From contig JBGVRC010000045.1 of NCBI GenBank assembly GCA_045128055.1, forward strand, positions 1 through 53,911: a stretch of DNA of 53,911 bases, in the 5' to 3' direction. The DNA is from Scatosoma sp045128055. Its GTDB lineage: Bacteria > Bacillota > Clostridia > Christensenellales > Borkfalkiaceae. Under the pieces are notes generated by a model that did no database searches, was not told where the DNA came from, and saw only the letters and a program-made list of their open reading frames with translations. Of this stretch, positions 1 through 7,013 are shown piece by piece; the first letter of the stretch is position 1; every line of letters begins with the position of its first letter. The position numbers were made by a program, and so were the translations under genes.

Positions 1-2
1 TA

Positions 3-287
3 AGATCAGGTATGGCTACTGGTATGAGTGCTGTTGTTACAACAACTACTGAAGAAGGAATTACATTAGAAACTGAGTGTATTGGTAAAGTATATGGACC
101 AGATGAGTTTGATTCTAATCGTTGGACTGTTTATGGAGAACCTAATACAGAGTTAGTTATCGATAAACCAGGGACAGTAGAACTTACTTGTGCTACAGTT
201 GTTAATAGAATTCCTGATGTATTAAAGGCAGAAGCTGGATTTGTCCCAACATCTAGAATGGGAGAATTAAAATATAATTCTAAATAA
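3..287 (+). CDS. C-terminal part of a NAD(P)-dependent amine dehydrogenase / DapB-like oxidoreductase (5' truncated)
   Basis: The reading frame is open from the window edge, so only the last 94 codons are present. The C-terminus has a run reading TCATVVNRIPDVLKAEAGF, which resembles the end of 2,4-diaminopentanoate dehydrogenase and dihydrodipicolinate-reductase-like proteins that act on amino acids such as ornithine-derived diamines. The NAD-binding N-terminus is not visible. The gene is clearly AT-rich, with ACA/ACT, GTT, TTA and AGA codons, while genes from 383 onward prefer GCG, CGC and GAC. It is followed directly by a small hairpin terminator. The family assignment rests on memory of C-terminal sequence only and is tentative. 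Foreign origin or a contig join are both possible. Confidence 0.5.
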   Translation, partial: RSGMATGMSAVVTTTTEEGITLETECIGKVYGPDEFDSNRWTVYGEPNTELVIDKPGTVELTCATVVNRIPDVLKAEAGFVPTSRMGELKYNSK

Positions 288-291
288 AATG

Positions 292-313
292 CTAAGATAA
301 CTTAGTGTTTTTT
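292..313 (+). terminator. Rho-independent terminator after the first gene
   Basis: CTAAG (292-296) and CTTAG (301-305) form a short stem around ATAA, followed by a run of T. The stem starts five bases after the stop codon. It is short and AT-rich, as is the gene it follows. Confidence 0.6.
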
Positions 314-382
314 TTCTTTTAAAAAGTATAGTAAACAAGCAAAAAATGTTACAAATTCACATTTTCACAAAACTTCACATTG

Positions 383-919
383 CTAAGCCAGGATAAGGCG
401 TACTGCCATAACTACGGTGTAGAAAAAATAAATCACCCAAGGCAAAGCGTGCCCTGCTACCAAGTCCCAAAAATCATGTACGCCGACGGAGAAGCGTAAA
501 TATGCCAACAAAATGGCTGCCAACTGCAAAAAAAGCGCAATCGGCAAGGAAAAAGGGAAAAACGCCATGGCAATCGCTTGCGCGCACGCAATATGTCGGC
601 TGGGGAACGAACCGTATTCCGAGCCCTTTTTTTCAATCATCGGCGTAATTCCCGCGCCCTTTTCGCTGTACGGACGGGGACGCGCGATAAAAATGCGAAG
701 CGCGGAAACGGTGATAAGGGTGCAAAGCGGCAAAAATACAAAGTACGCCAAATCCTGCTGAAAAGCTTTTTTAGAAAATGCAATATAGACAAAAAAACCT
801 GCGTAAAAAGCCAAAAACAGATAGGGCAGGTATCGATTGAACGGCAAAATCAGCTTTTTTAAGGCAGGTCGGCGTTCGATAAATTTTGCGTTTTTTTCAT
901 ATAAATCTACGTATCTCAT
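383..919 (-). CDS. PAP2-family membrane phosphatase
   Basis: This 178-residue protein carries the three signatures of the PAP2 (type 2 phosphatidic acid phosphatase) superfamily: RPRP at residues 80-83, PSRH at 106-109 (usual form PSGH) and R142-x5-H148-x3-D152. About five hydrophobic segments place it in the cytoplasmic membrane. Family members dephosphorylate lipid phosphates or undecaprenyl pyrophosphate; the exact substrate cannot be read here. The first motif lacks the usual leading Lys and has Arg instead (RIFIARPRP). The gene stands alone behind its own promoter, whose -10 box ends six bases before the ATG, so the mRNA is probably leaderless. There is no other Met codon before residue 93, which supports this start. 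Confidence 0.85.
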   Translation of the reverse strand: MRYVDLYEKNAKFIERRPALKKLILPFNRYLPYLFLAFYAGFFVYIAFSKKAFQQDLAYFVFLPLCTLITVSALRIFIARPRPYSEKGAGITPMIEKKGSEYGSFPSRHIACAQAIAMAFFPFSLPIALFLQLAAILLAYLRFSVGVHDFWDLVAGHALPWVIYFFYTVVMAVRLILA

Positions 920-925
920 ACCCCT

Positions 926-954
926 ATTATAGCACGCCTTACATAAAAAAGCAA
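926..954 (-). promoter_or_regulatory. Promoter of the PAP2 gene, leaderless geometry
   Basis: On the minus strand TTGCTT (954-949), a 17-base spacer and TATAAT (931-926) preceded by TGC form a sigma-70-type promoter with extended -10. Six bases separate the -10 box from ATG at 919, which would put the transcription start at or next to the A of ATG. Confidence 0.75.
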
Positions 955-966
955 TAGCAAAGCAAG

Positions 967-1000
967 AAAAAACCTTTCGGTATTTTCCGAAAGGTTTTTT
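967..1000. terminator. Bidirectional terminator between the EF-G-like gene and the PAP2 gene
   Basis: CCTTTCGG (973-980) pairs perfectly with CCGAAAGG (987-994). An A run lies on the left and a T run on the right, so it can stop transcription in both directions. On the minus strand it ends the EF-G-like transcript. Confidence 0.85.
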
Positions 1001-1048
1001 GCCGTAATAACGTTCGGCTTGCGTGTGATTTCATTTTAAAATCCGCAA

Positions 1049-3112
1049 TTATTCTTTATCTTTTTGCGCGTCCGCGATAATTTTATCCACGAGCATAGGG
1101 GGCACGTCTTCATAGCCAAGGAATTCGGATACGAACTTACCGCTACCGCGGGTCAACGAACGAAGCTCCATCGTATACGTCTTGATTTCCGCAAGGGGAA
1201 CTTCGGCGGTGATGATAGCGCGATCGCCTTCGGTATCCGTACCCATGATACGGCCGCGGCGTTTATTGATGTCGCCCATAACGTCGCCGAGATAATCAGC
1301 GGGAACGGCAATCTTCAACGAATAAATGGGTTCGAGAAGCACGGGTTTCGCGTTCTTCAAGCCTTCTTTAAAGGCGATGGAAGCCGCCATCTTAAAGGAA
1401 AGTTCGTTGGAGTCAACGTCGTGATAGCTACCGTCATACAAAACAGCCTTCAAGCCCGTTACGGGATAGCCCGCCAAAGGCCCGTGTTCCATACTTTCGC
1501 GCAAGCCCTTTTCAACTGCGGGGAAGTAGTTCTTGGGTACAGCGCCGCCAACGACTTCTTCGTCAAATACAAATTCTTCTTCGCTGGGGGAGAAACGAAT
1601 CTTACAATGCCCGTATTGACCGTGGCCGCCCGATTGTTTCTTATGCTTACCTTCCGCTTCCGTCGTGCCACGGATAGTTTCGCGGTATGCAATCTTCGGT
1701 TCGGAAAGCTTCATATCCACGCCATAGCGCGCTTTTACTTTCTTTGCAAGGAGTTCAAGCTGAATATCGCCTTGTCCGCCGATAACCATTTCGCTCGTTT
1801 CCGCGTTCTTTTCAATCGAGAAGGTGTAATCTTCTTCTTTAAGCTTCGCAAGGCCTGCAAACACTTTGTCTTCTTCGCCCTTCTTTTCCGCCGCAACCGA
1901 CAGAAACAAGGTAGGCTTCGGGAAATAGATAGGGGAGAATTTCACTTTCGCGTTCAAATCGCAAAGCGTATCGCCCGTGTTGGTGTTGTTAAGCTTATTC
2001 ACCGCGCCGATGTCGCCTGCCGCCAACTGGTCAACAGCTTCCATCTTCTTGCCGCGAAGTACGTAAATTTGACCGATTCTTTCTTCCGTTTCGGTGTTGG
2101 GATTCCAAACCGTCGAACCGCTCTTCAAAACCCCGCGGAAGCTCTTCAAATAGCTAAGCTTGCCCGAGAAGGGGTCGATAACCGTCTTAAATACCTGCGC
2201 AGCGAAAGGCGCGTCCGCTTCGGTATGCAAGGAATAAACCGTACCCTTGTCCAAATCTTCCACCATCGTGTTAAGGCGTTCGCGCGCCAAAGGCATATAG
2301 GTAACGATTTCGTTCAAAAGGTTGATAACGCCGCGGTTGGTAAGCGCAGAGCCCGCCATTACGGGAATGGTGTTTACGGAAGCGATACCAAGACGAATAC
2401 CGCGGATGGTTTCTTCTCTGGTCAATTCGCCTGCTTCGAAATACTTATCCAACAAAACTTCGTCGTTTTCAGCCGCCGTTTCCATCAGTTGCGCCTTCAT
2501 TTCTTCTACCTGGTCAGCCATATCGTCGGGGATAGCGATTTCTTGGGGGCCGGTATCCTTGAAAAGGTACGCTTTTTCTTGCAATGCGTTGATGCAGCCT
2601 TGCATTTTGCCGCCTTCCATAATAGGAATTTGGATGGGAGCAAGCTTGCCCGAATATTTCGCCTTCAAAGCTTGAATCGTGCCGAGATAATCCGCGTTTT
2701 CTTTATCCATACCGTTGATGAAGATGATAAGGGGTTTACCAAGCTTCAAGCAATAATCCACGATGGATTCCGCGCCGATGGGAAGAACGCCGTTTGCGCC
2801 GATAACGAGCAAAGCCCCGCCTGCCGCGCGCAAGCCTTCGTTGCGTTCGCCTTCGAAATCGTAATAACCGGGCAAGTCGAGAAGGTTAATCTTAACGTTT
2901 TTCCAGGTCAAATTCGAAACGGAAGTATAGATAGACATCTTCTTGGCTTTTTCAAGGTCGTCGTAATCGCTTACGGTCGTCCCGTCCAAAACCTTACCCA
3001 TACGGTCGATAACGTTCCCGTTATAAAGCATAGCTTCCACAAGCGTCGTTTTCCCTTCGCCGCTGTGGCCTACGACCGCAATGTTACGGATGCTCTCAAA
3101 ATTTGTGCTCAT
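1049..3112 (-). CDS. Elongation factor G-like translational GTPase (EF-G2 type)
   Basis: The 687-residue length and domain order match EF-G: a GTPase domain with G1 GHSGEGKTT at 15-23, G3 DLPGYYDF at 79-86 and G4 NGMD at 133-136, followed by domains II to V. EF-G promotes ribosomal translocation and ribosome recycling. This copy is atypical. The His of the canonical DTPGHVDF motif, which positions the hydrolytic water, is Tyr83, and G1 has SGE where EF-G has VDH. It therefore fits the EF-G2/EF-G-like paralogues, not the housekeeping fusA. It is monocistronic with a consensus promoter, a leader of about 115 nt and an AGGGGG ribosome-binding site. Its exact role is not known. Confidence 0.9.
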   Translation of the reverse strand: MSTNFESIRNIAVVGHSGEGKTTLVEAMLYNGNVIDRMGKVLDGTTVSDYDDLEKAKKMSIYTSVSNLTWKNVKINLLDLPGYYDFEGERNEGLRAAGGALLVIGANGVLPIGAESIVDYCLKLGKPLIIFINGMDKENADYLGTIQALKAKYSGKLAPIQIPIMEGGKMQGCINALQEKAYLFKDTGPQEIAIPDDMADQVEEMKAQLMETAAENDEVLLDKYFEAGELTREETIRGIRLGIASVNTIPVMAGSALTNRGVINLLNEIVTYMPLARERLNTMVEDLDKGTVYSLHTEADAPFAAQVFKTVIDPFSGKLSYLKSFRGVLKSGSTVWNPNTETEERIGQIYVLRGKKMEAVDQLAAGDIGAVNKLNNTNTGDTLCDLNAKVKFSPIYFPKPTLFLSVAAEKKGEEDKVFAGLAKLKEEDYTFSIEKNAETSEMVIGGQGDIQLELLAKKVKARYGVDMKLSEPKIAYRETIRGTTEAEGKHKKQSGGHGQYGHCKIRFSPSEEEFVFDEEVVGGAVPKNYFPAVEKGLRESMEHGPLAGYPVTGLKAVLYDGSYHDVDSNELSFKMAASIAFKEGLKNAKPVLLEPIYSLKIAVPADYLGDVMGDINKRRGRIMGTDTEGDRAIITAEVPLAEIKTYTMELRSLTRGSGKFVSEFLGYEDVPPMLVDKIIADAQKDKE

Positions 3113-3234
3113 AATAAAAATCCCCCTGTTTGTGCGTGTATTTTATCGGTAAATTTGGGGCGTGGAAAGTGACTTTGGTTTCTCTCCTTTTCCAAAATAC
3201 ATACCCTTTCCACAAAGAACCGATAATTACAACC

Positions 3235-3263
3235 ATTATATTATACTTTTTCACATTTTTCAA
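3235..3263 (-). promoter_or_regulatory. Promoter of the EF-G-like gene
   Basis: Minus-strand TTGAAA (3263-3258), 17-bp spacer and TATAAT (3240-3235). A second overlapping TATAAT lies at 3245-3240. The leader to the ATG at 3112 is about 115 nt. With the forward promoter at 3367 this fills the 311-bp gap between the divergent genes; nothing else was recognised in it. Confidence 0.75.
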
Positions 3264-3366
3264 GGGGGTTTTTGAAAAAAGTTTGCTATTTTTCCAAAAA
3301 TTTTCAACTTTTTTCGTGTTTTTACCCAAACCACAGCCTTTTTCCCGCCCACAAAGCCCGTTTGTG

Positions 3367-3395
3367 TTGACAAAATCCGCAAAACCCATTATAAT
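3367..3395 (+). promoter_or_regulatory. Promoter of the cysteine desulfurase gene
   Basis: Perfect consensus TTGACA (3367-3372), 17-bp spacer and TATAAT (3390-3395), followed by AAAGGA and the ATG at 3424. Confidence 0.9.
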
Positions 3396-3423
3396 AATGT
3401 CGAATAAAAAAAGGACAAACGGT

Positions 3424-4548
3424 ATGATTTATCTCGACCACGCGGCAACCACGCCGCTCGATACAACGGTTTTTGAAAAAATGACCCCGTATTTTTGCGA
3501 AAATTACGGCAACGCCGATTCTCCGCACGCTTTGGGCAGAAAAGCGATGAACGCGGTGGATTTTGCGCGCGATACCATAGCTGAGCTCATCGGCGCAAAG
3601 CCCAACGAAGTGTACTTTACTTCGGGCGGCACGGAAAGTGATAACTGGGCGATTTACGGCGCGGCGCAGGCGCAAAAAGAACAAGGAAAGACGCATATTA
3701 TTATTTCCGCCATCGAACATCACGCGGCGATTGCGGCGGCGGAAAAATTGCAAAAGGACGGCTTTACAATCAGCTATGTTTTGCCAAATGCAGGGGGCAG
3801 GGTCGAGTTGAACGCCGTAAAAGCCGCTTTTACGGACAAAACGGGGCTCGTCGTTTGTATGTACGTCAACAACGAAACGGGGGCGGTGCAGCCGATAGAA
3901 GAAATAGCGGCTTACGCCCACGAAAAAGGGGCTTTGTTCTTCACCGACGCGGTGCAGGCGGCTCCGTATATAAAGATAGACGTAAAAACGCTCGGCGTGG
4001 ATATGCTTTCGCTCTCCGCGCATAAATTTTACGGCCCGAAAGGGGTGGGCGTGTTGTATATTAGAAGCGGAGTTCGTGTAAAGGGCTTGGTTGTCGGCGG
4101 CGAGCAGGAAAGGGGCTTGCGCGGGGGCACGAGTAACGTAGCGGGCGTAGTCGGTTGCGCGCGCGCATACGAAAAGACCGTGCGAGAAATGGACGAAAAC
4201 AATGCCAAAATAGAAAAAATACGCCAAGCGTTTTTAGAAGAATTTTCCACGCTTGACGGAGTGAAAATCAACGGTGAACGCGTACCTGCCCTGCTCAATT
4301 TACAAATTGCAGGGGTAAACAACGTCGATTTGGTATACGCGGCGGACTTGCAGGACGTATGCATTTCGGCAGGCGCGGCTTGCGCCAGCGCGTCCATAAA
4401 GCCCAGCCACGTTTTGCTGGCGATGGGATTGAGCGAAGAACAGGCAAAAAACAGCGTGCGTATCAGCTTTGGCAAGGATAATACAATAGACGAAGCAAAA
4501 CAAGCCGCAAAAATTTTAAAAGAAATTATCGCTCGCTTACGCGGCTAA
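3424..4548 (+). CDS. Cysteine desulfurase (NifS/IscS family)
   Basis: This class V PLP-dependent aminotransferase fold of 374 residues takes sulfur from cysteine and passes it as a persulfide to Fe-S cluster or tRNA thiolation pathways. It begins MIYLDHAATTPLD, typical of the family. The Schiff-base lysine is K201 in SAHKFYGPKG, and the persulfide cysteine is C320 in GAACASAS. I chose the ATG at 3424 because it follows a consensus promoter and an AAAGGA ribosome-binding site; the frame stays open upstream but that part crosses the promoter. No IscU or MnmA gene is adjacent, so the sulfur acceptor cannot be inferred. No clear hairpin terminator follows; a palindromic repeat begins 11 bases after the stop. 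Confidence 0.93.
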   Translation: MIYLDHAATTPLDTTVFEKMTPYFCENYGNADSPHALGRKAMNAVDFARDTIAELIGAKPNEVYFTSGGTESDNWAIYGAAQAQKEQGKTHIIISAIEHHAAIAAAEKLQKDGFTISYVLPNAGGRVELNAVKAAFTDKTGLVVCMYVNNETGAVQPIEEIAAYAHEKGALFFTDAVQAAPYIKIDVKTLGVDMLSLSAHKFYGPKGVGVLYIRSGVRVKGLVVGGEQERGLRGGTSNVAGVVGCARAYEKTVREMDENNAKIEKIRQAFLEEFSTLDGVKINGERVPALLNLQIAGVNNVDLVYAADLQDVCISAGAACASASIKPSHVLLAMGLSEEQAKNSVRISFGKDNTIDEAKQAAKILKEIIARLRG

Positions 4549-4558
4549 TTACGTCGTT

Positions 4559-4629
4559 GTCATTCTGGAGCGTAGCGATAGAATCCTAAATAGACTCTAT
4601 CATTTCGCTACCGCTTATTTCAGAGTGAC
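4559..4629. repeat. Palindromic intergenic repeat, family A copy 1
   Basis: This element of about 71 bp starts GTCATTCTGGAGCG and ends TTTCAGAGTGAC. Its halves are imperfect inverted repeats, so it folds end to end into one hairpin. A near-identical copy lies at 6217-6288. It resembles the REP/MITE-like hairpins common in bacterial intergenic DNA. Confidence 0.75.
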
Positions 4630-4644
4630 GCACACCCACGTTAC

Positions 4645-4806
4645 GTCATACCGAGCGAAGCCATTAGGCGCAGTCGAGTGTATCTCCTTCATCAATAAGA
4701 TACGCTCCATTCCATTCGTTTCACTCATTTCAGTGGGTATGAGCCACTCTCAAAATCTTTCTCAAAATCCACACGCCCACACAGTCGAATACTATTTCGC
4801 AATGAC
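4645..4806. repeat. Composite GTCATACCGAGCG-type intergenic repeat
   Basis: Begins GTCATACCGAGCG and contains AGATACGCTCCATTCC and CTCAAAATCCACACG before ACACAGTCGAA. The same modules recur at 6173-6216, 6302-6440 and, inverted, at 34681-34865. Together with family A it fills the 344-bp gap between the desulfurase and ferredoxin genes; no gene was seen there. Confidence 0.65.
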
Positions 4807-4843
4807 GGAAAATATACCGAGATAAAAACGAAAAATTGCAATC

Positions 4844-4871
4844 AAAAAAGAGCCCTGAAAGGCTCTTTTTT
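4844..4871. terminator. Bidirectional terminator downstream of the ferredoxin gene
   Basis: AGAGCC (4849-4854) pairs with GGCTCT (4861-4866) around CTGAAA, flanked by an A run and a T run. It terminates the minus-strand ferredoxin transcript. Confidence 0.8.
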
Positions 4872-4892
4872 GTTTTTGATTTCAATAAAACG

Positions 4893-5066
4893 TTACGCTT
4901 CTTTAATCGCGCCAACAGGGCAGGTGTCCACGCACGCGCCGCATTCTACGCAAGCGTCACCGATTACGTAAATACCCTTCGCGTCGTCCATTGCAATCGC
5001 GCCAACAGGGCAAGCGTCCGCGCAAGCACCGCATGCCAAACATTCATCAGAAATGATATATGCCAT
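4893..5066 (-). CDS. 2[4Fe-4S] ferredoxin
   Basis: A 57-residue protein with two clostridial-type cluster motifs: C9-x2-C12-x2-C15-x3-C19-P and C39-x2-C42-x2-C45-x3-C49-P. Each half ends PVGAI, showing the ancient internal duplication of this family. It carries low-potential electrons between oxidoreductases in the cytoplasm of anaerobes. The length is typical. It starts with MAYIISDECLACG behind GGAGGT eight bases upstream and a promoter at 5103-5131, and is monocistronic with its own terminator. The partner enzyme cannot be read from context because both neighbours are unrelated. Confidence 0.95.
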   Translation of the reverse strand: MAYIISDECLACGACADACPVGAIAMDDAKGIYVIGDACVECGACVDTCPVGAIKEA

Positions 5067-5102
5067 AATAGTTTACCTCCGATTTTTTGCTTTTGCACAA
5101 CC

Positions 5103-5131
5103 ATTATACCACATATTTTTCAATTAGTAAA
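5103..5131 (-). promoter_or_regulatory. Promoter of the ferredoxin gene
   Basis: Minus-strand TTTACT, 17-bp spacer and TATAAT (5108-5103) with TGG just before it (extended -10). Confidence 0.7.
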
Positions 5132-5184
5132 GGATTAGACAAAACTTTTTCCACCCAAAATTACATTTTTTTGGCTGTATGATA

Positions 5185-5901
5185 TTACAAAGTTGTTATC
5201 CCATCAATACAAATAACTTTTTGGGCAGGGATAAATATGCTCCAATCACGTTCTTTTTTAATCATTTTCCATTGTGTAATGGTACCATTAAAAGTAATTT
5301 GTTGTAAATGTTTGCACCAAGCAAAAGCTTCTTTGCCAATGAAGATTACGCTGTTGGGTATTGTAACGCTTACCAAGTTATCGCAACTCTCAAAAGCCTT
5401 TTTTTCGATAACGGTAACACTATTTGGAATGACAAGCTTTTTTATTGTTAAATTCATGGTATATTCTCTTTCTTTGATTTTTAACGTTCCGTGTGGAATG
5501 ATAAGTTCTTGAATATCGTTTAAGGACGTGTCGCTTGTGTTTTTGTTTGCAGGTACTTTTTCGATTTGGTTTATATTTGTTATTGCAGTGGATTCTTTTG
5601 CTTGTGTAAGAGTATTGCTATTTTGCAATAAACAAGAAATTTTCTTTAAGTAATAAATGTGTAAGATTGGATAAGAAAACTTTTGTTTTAATGCTATATA
5701 AATAAGCGGGGATATAAGTATTGCGCCCCAAAAAACAAATCCGATTGCATCTTCGGCGATTAATGCGACTATAAGTCCTACGACGAAGCAACAAATAATA
5801 TATACAATAGTTGCAATCTTGGGGATACGTACAAAGTCTTTGAAGTATTCTTCCGCATCATCTAAAATTTGTTGTTCTAAACGTGTAAAGCCAAATTTCA
5901 T
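5185..5901 (-). CDS. Membrane protein with BspA-type leucine-rich repeats
   Basis: The start at 5901 (MKFGFTRLEQQ) follows AAGGAG; the frame is open further upstream but that stretch contains a terminator hairpin. The 238-residue product has two hydrophobic segments at about 28-70, then a linker, then LRR_5/BspA-type repeats in the last 100 residues, for example VIPNSVTVIEKKAFESCDN and IPNSVIFIGKEAFAWC. Such repeats mediate protein binding and are common in gut bacteria. No catalytic motif is seen. Base composition is markedly AT-rich compared with neighbours, suggesting recent acquisition. Expression is probably controlled by the leader at 5902-6127. The function is unknown. Confidence 0.8.
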   Translation of the reverse strand: MKFGFTRLEQQILDDAEEYFKDFVRIPKIATIVYIICCFVVGLIVALIAEDAIGFVFWGAILISPLIYIALKQKFSYPILHIYYLKKISCLLQNSNTLTQAKESTAITNINQIEKVPANKNTSDTSLNDIQELIIPHGTLKIKEREYTMNLTIKKLVIPNSVTVIEKKAFESCDNLVSVTIPNSVIFIGKEAFAWCKHLQQITFNGTITQWKMIKKERDWSIFIPAQKVICIDGITTL

Positions 5902-6127
5902 AAAAATCTCCTTGTAATAAAAAAGTGTCGTAACGCAAAACGAAACGACACCTGTAAAAATGTCCTTCCCGCTTTGCTGCGACACAATTTAATTAACAAC
6001 TGAGTATAACTTGAAAGTTGTAACGCGAAAAAGATACACTTCTACCCAAGAAGTATACTTCAAGTTACATTCAGTTATTAAATTATGTCGCAACCATATT
6101 ATACCACACCTATTTTTACTTTGTCAA
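5902..6127 (-). promoter_or_regulatory. Promoter and structured leader with intrinsic terminator ahead of the LRR gene
   Basis: The minus-strand promoter is TTGACA (6127-6122), 18-bp spacer and TATAAT (6103-6098) with TGG before it. The predicted transcript starts near 6091 and enters a long hairpin: TGCGACA at 6092-6086 pairs with TGTCGCA at 5983-5977 through about 40-base imperfect arms, with an inner ATACTTCT/AGAAGTGTAT hairpin. Then GTGTCGT (5951-5945) pairs with ACGACAC (5931-5925), followed by six T and, a few bases on, AAGGAG and the start. This is the layout of a transcription attenuator. The outer hairpin could instead be a MITE with TGCGACA termini. No known riboswitch class was recognised. 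Confidence 0.6.
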
Positions 6128-6172
6128 TAATTTTCATAAAAGCCGTTGTTTTGATTTTTCATCGCCCCCCCT

Positions 6173-6216
6173 GTCATACCGACTGAGCGCAAGCGAGTGG
6201 AGCGTATCTTTCTACC
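6173..6216. repeat. GTCATACCGA-type repeat fragment
   Basis: GTCATACCGACTGAGCG followed by TGGAGCGTATC; a shorter version of the element at 4645. It abuts the family A copy at 6217. The whole gap 5902-6521 holds the LRR leader and these repeats and no gene that I can support. Confidence 0.6.
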
Positions 6217-6288
6217 GTCATTCTGGAGCGTAAGCGATAGAATCTCAAATAGACTCTATCATTTCGCTGTCGCTCATTCCAGAGTGAC
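6217..6288. repeat. Palindromic intergenic repeat, family A copy 2
   Basis: GTCATTCTGGAGCG to CATTCCAGAGTGAC; nearly identical to 4559-4629 with a few substitutions, including better pairing of the outer arms in this copy. Confidence 0.75.
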
Positions 6289-6301
6289 ATACCCACGCCT
6301 T

Positions 6302-6440
6302 GTCATACCGACTAAGTGGGCGAAGCCCACGCATGGAGCGTATCTCAAAATTCATTCTCAAAATCCACCTACTTATACAGTCGAACGCAAACTAAAAAAC
6401 GCACGAAAAGACGTAAGACTTGTCAGCGGAAACCTTCCGC
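6302..6440. repeat. Composite repeat ending in the ACAGTCGAACG...CCTTCCGC module (family E copy 1)
   Basis: GTCATACCGA start, TCTCAAAATTCATTCTC middle shared with 4749-4792, then from 6377 ACAGTCGAACGCAAAC, AAAAGACGTAAGACTTGTC and the small hairpin GCGGAA-ACC-TTCCGC. The last part recurs at 30870-30933 with few changes. Confidence 0.65.
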
Positions 6441-6466
6441 ATTAAAACACAGCTTTGCAAAGTAAA

Positions 6467-6492
6467 GGCTGGGCGAAGGGGCGCGCCCAGCC
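6467..6492 (-). terminator. Strong GC hairpin downstream of the 53-residue gene
   Basis: GGCTGGGCG (6467-6475) and CGCCCAGCC (6484-6492) pair perfectly. On the minus strand the hairpin is followed by TTTACTTT, so it is a plausible but not ideal intrinsic terminator. Confidence 0.55.
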
Positions 6493-6521
6493 AAAACGAA
6501 TATGTACACGCAATTATCGGG

Positions 6522-6683
6522 TTAAAATTCCGTTGCGGTCATCATATCAGGCGAGAAAACGCGAAAAAAGTTTTTAAGCTCTTCGTGTTTTTTGTTCAAA
6601 CCCGATACGAGTCTTTCGAAAAGCCGCAAAAGCAGCTTATCGATGCCAAACAGACGCAAGATTCCACACAACTTCTCTTTCAT
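6522..6683 (-). CDS. Small hypothetical protein (53 residues)
   Basis: The product begins MKEKLCGILRLFGIDKLL and ends DMMTATEF. The start is supported by GGGAG eight bases upstream, a promoter at 6829-6856 with TTGACA and TATACT, and a strong hairpin after the stop. The sequence is basic and amphipathic (LLLRLFERLVSGLNKKHEEL) with no clear transmembrane segment and no motif that I recognise. Its leader of about 140 nt contains paired segments TTTGACAAG and CTTTGTCAAG. It lies alone between repeat clusters. No family assigned; coding status is inferred from signals only. Confidence 0.5.
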   Translation of the reverse strand: MKEKLCGILRLFGIDKLLLRLFERLVSGLNKKHEELKNFFRVFSPDMMTATEF

Positions 6684-6828
6684 ATCTCATTCTCCCTGAT
6701 TTTTTGCTTTTTGCCTTGACAAAGTCCGCGCCTTGGCGTTGCGCACCGCCGCTTCGCTTTGCTTGTCAAAGACAAAACCTTTTATGGGAATAGAGAAAAG
6801 ATAGGCTTTTTCGTCCGTCGCGAGAAGT

Positions 6829-6856
6829 AGTATACTACACATTTTTTGTTTGTCAA
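6829..6856 (-). promoter_or_regulatory. Promoter and leader of the 53-residue gene
   Basis: Minus-strand TTGACA (6856-6851), 16-bp spacer and TATACT (6834-6829). The leader from about 6822 to 6684 includes an inverted repeat, TTTGACAAG (6777-6769) with CTTTGTCAAG (6725-6716), enclosing a GGCG/CGCC stem. With the ruvC promoter this accounts for the 330-bp gap to ruvC. Confidence 0.6.
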
Positions 6857-6950
6857 GGGGGGACTGTCACCTTTTTTTGCATTTTTTCAAAAAATTTTTT
6901 CAAAGCGCCGTCAAAGTAAAAAATAAACTATGGTTAATCGCGGGCAGGGC

Positions 6951-6979
6951 TTGACTTTTTACGCTATTCGTTGTATAAT
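6951..6979 (+). promoter_or_regulatory. Promoter of the ruvC-ruvA operon
   Basis: TTGACT (6951-6956), 17-bp spacer, TATAAT (6974-6979); ruvC starts at 7014. Confidence 0.85.
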
Positions 6980-7013
6980 ATAAATTGGAAATTTATAAAC
7001 GGACGGAAACGGT

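Noticed and set aside
1064..3172. Long open frame of 702 codons on the plus strand opposite the EF-G-like gene
   Set aside because: It mirrors the GC-rich third positions of the real gene; the product is rich in Phe, Arg and His with no domain, while the minus strand encodes a clear EF-G family protein.
5902..5985. N-terminal extension of the LRR protein to an ATG at 5985
   Set aside because: The extension would be translated through a terminator hairpin and lacks a ribosome-binding site; the ATG at 5901 follows AAGGAG.
4559..6440. CRISPR array
   Set aside because: The repeats are long, differ between copies, are not regularly spaced and have no cas genes nearby.
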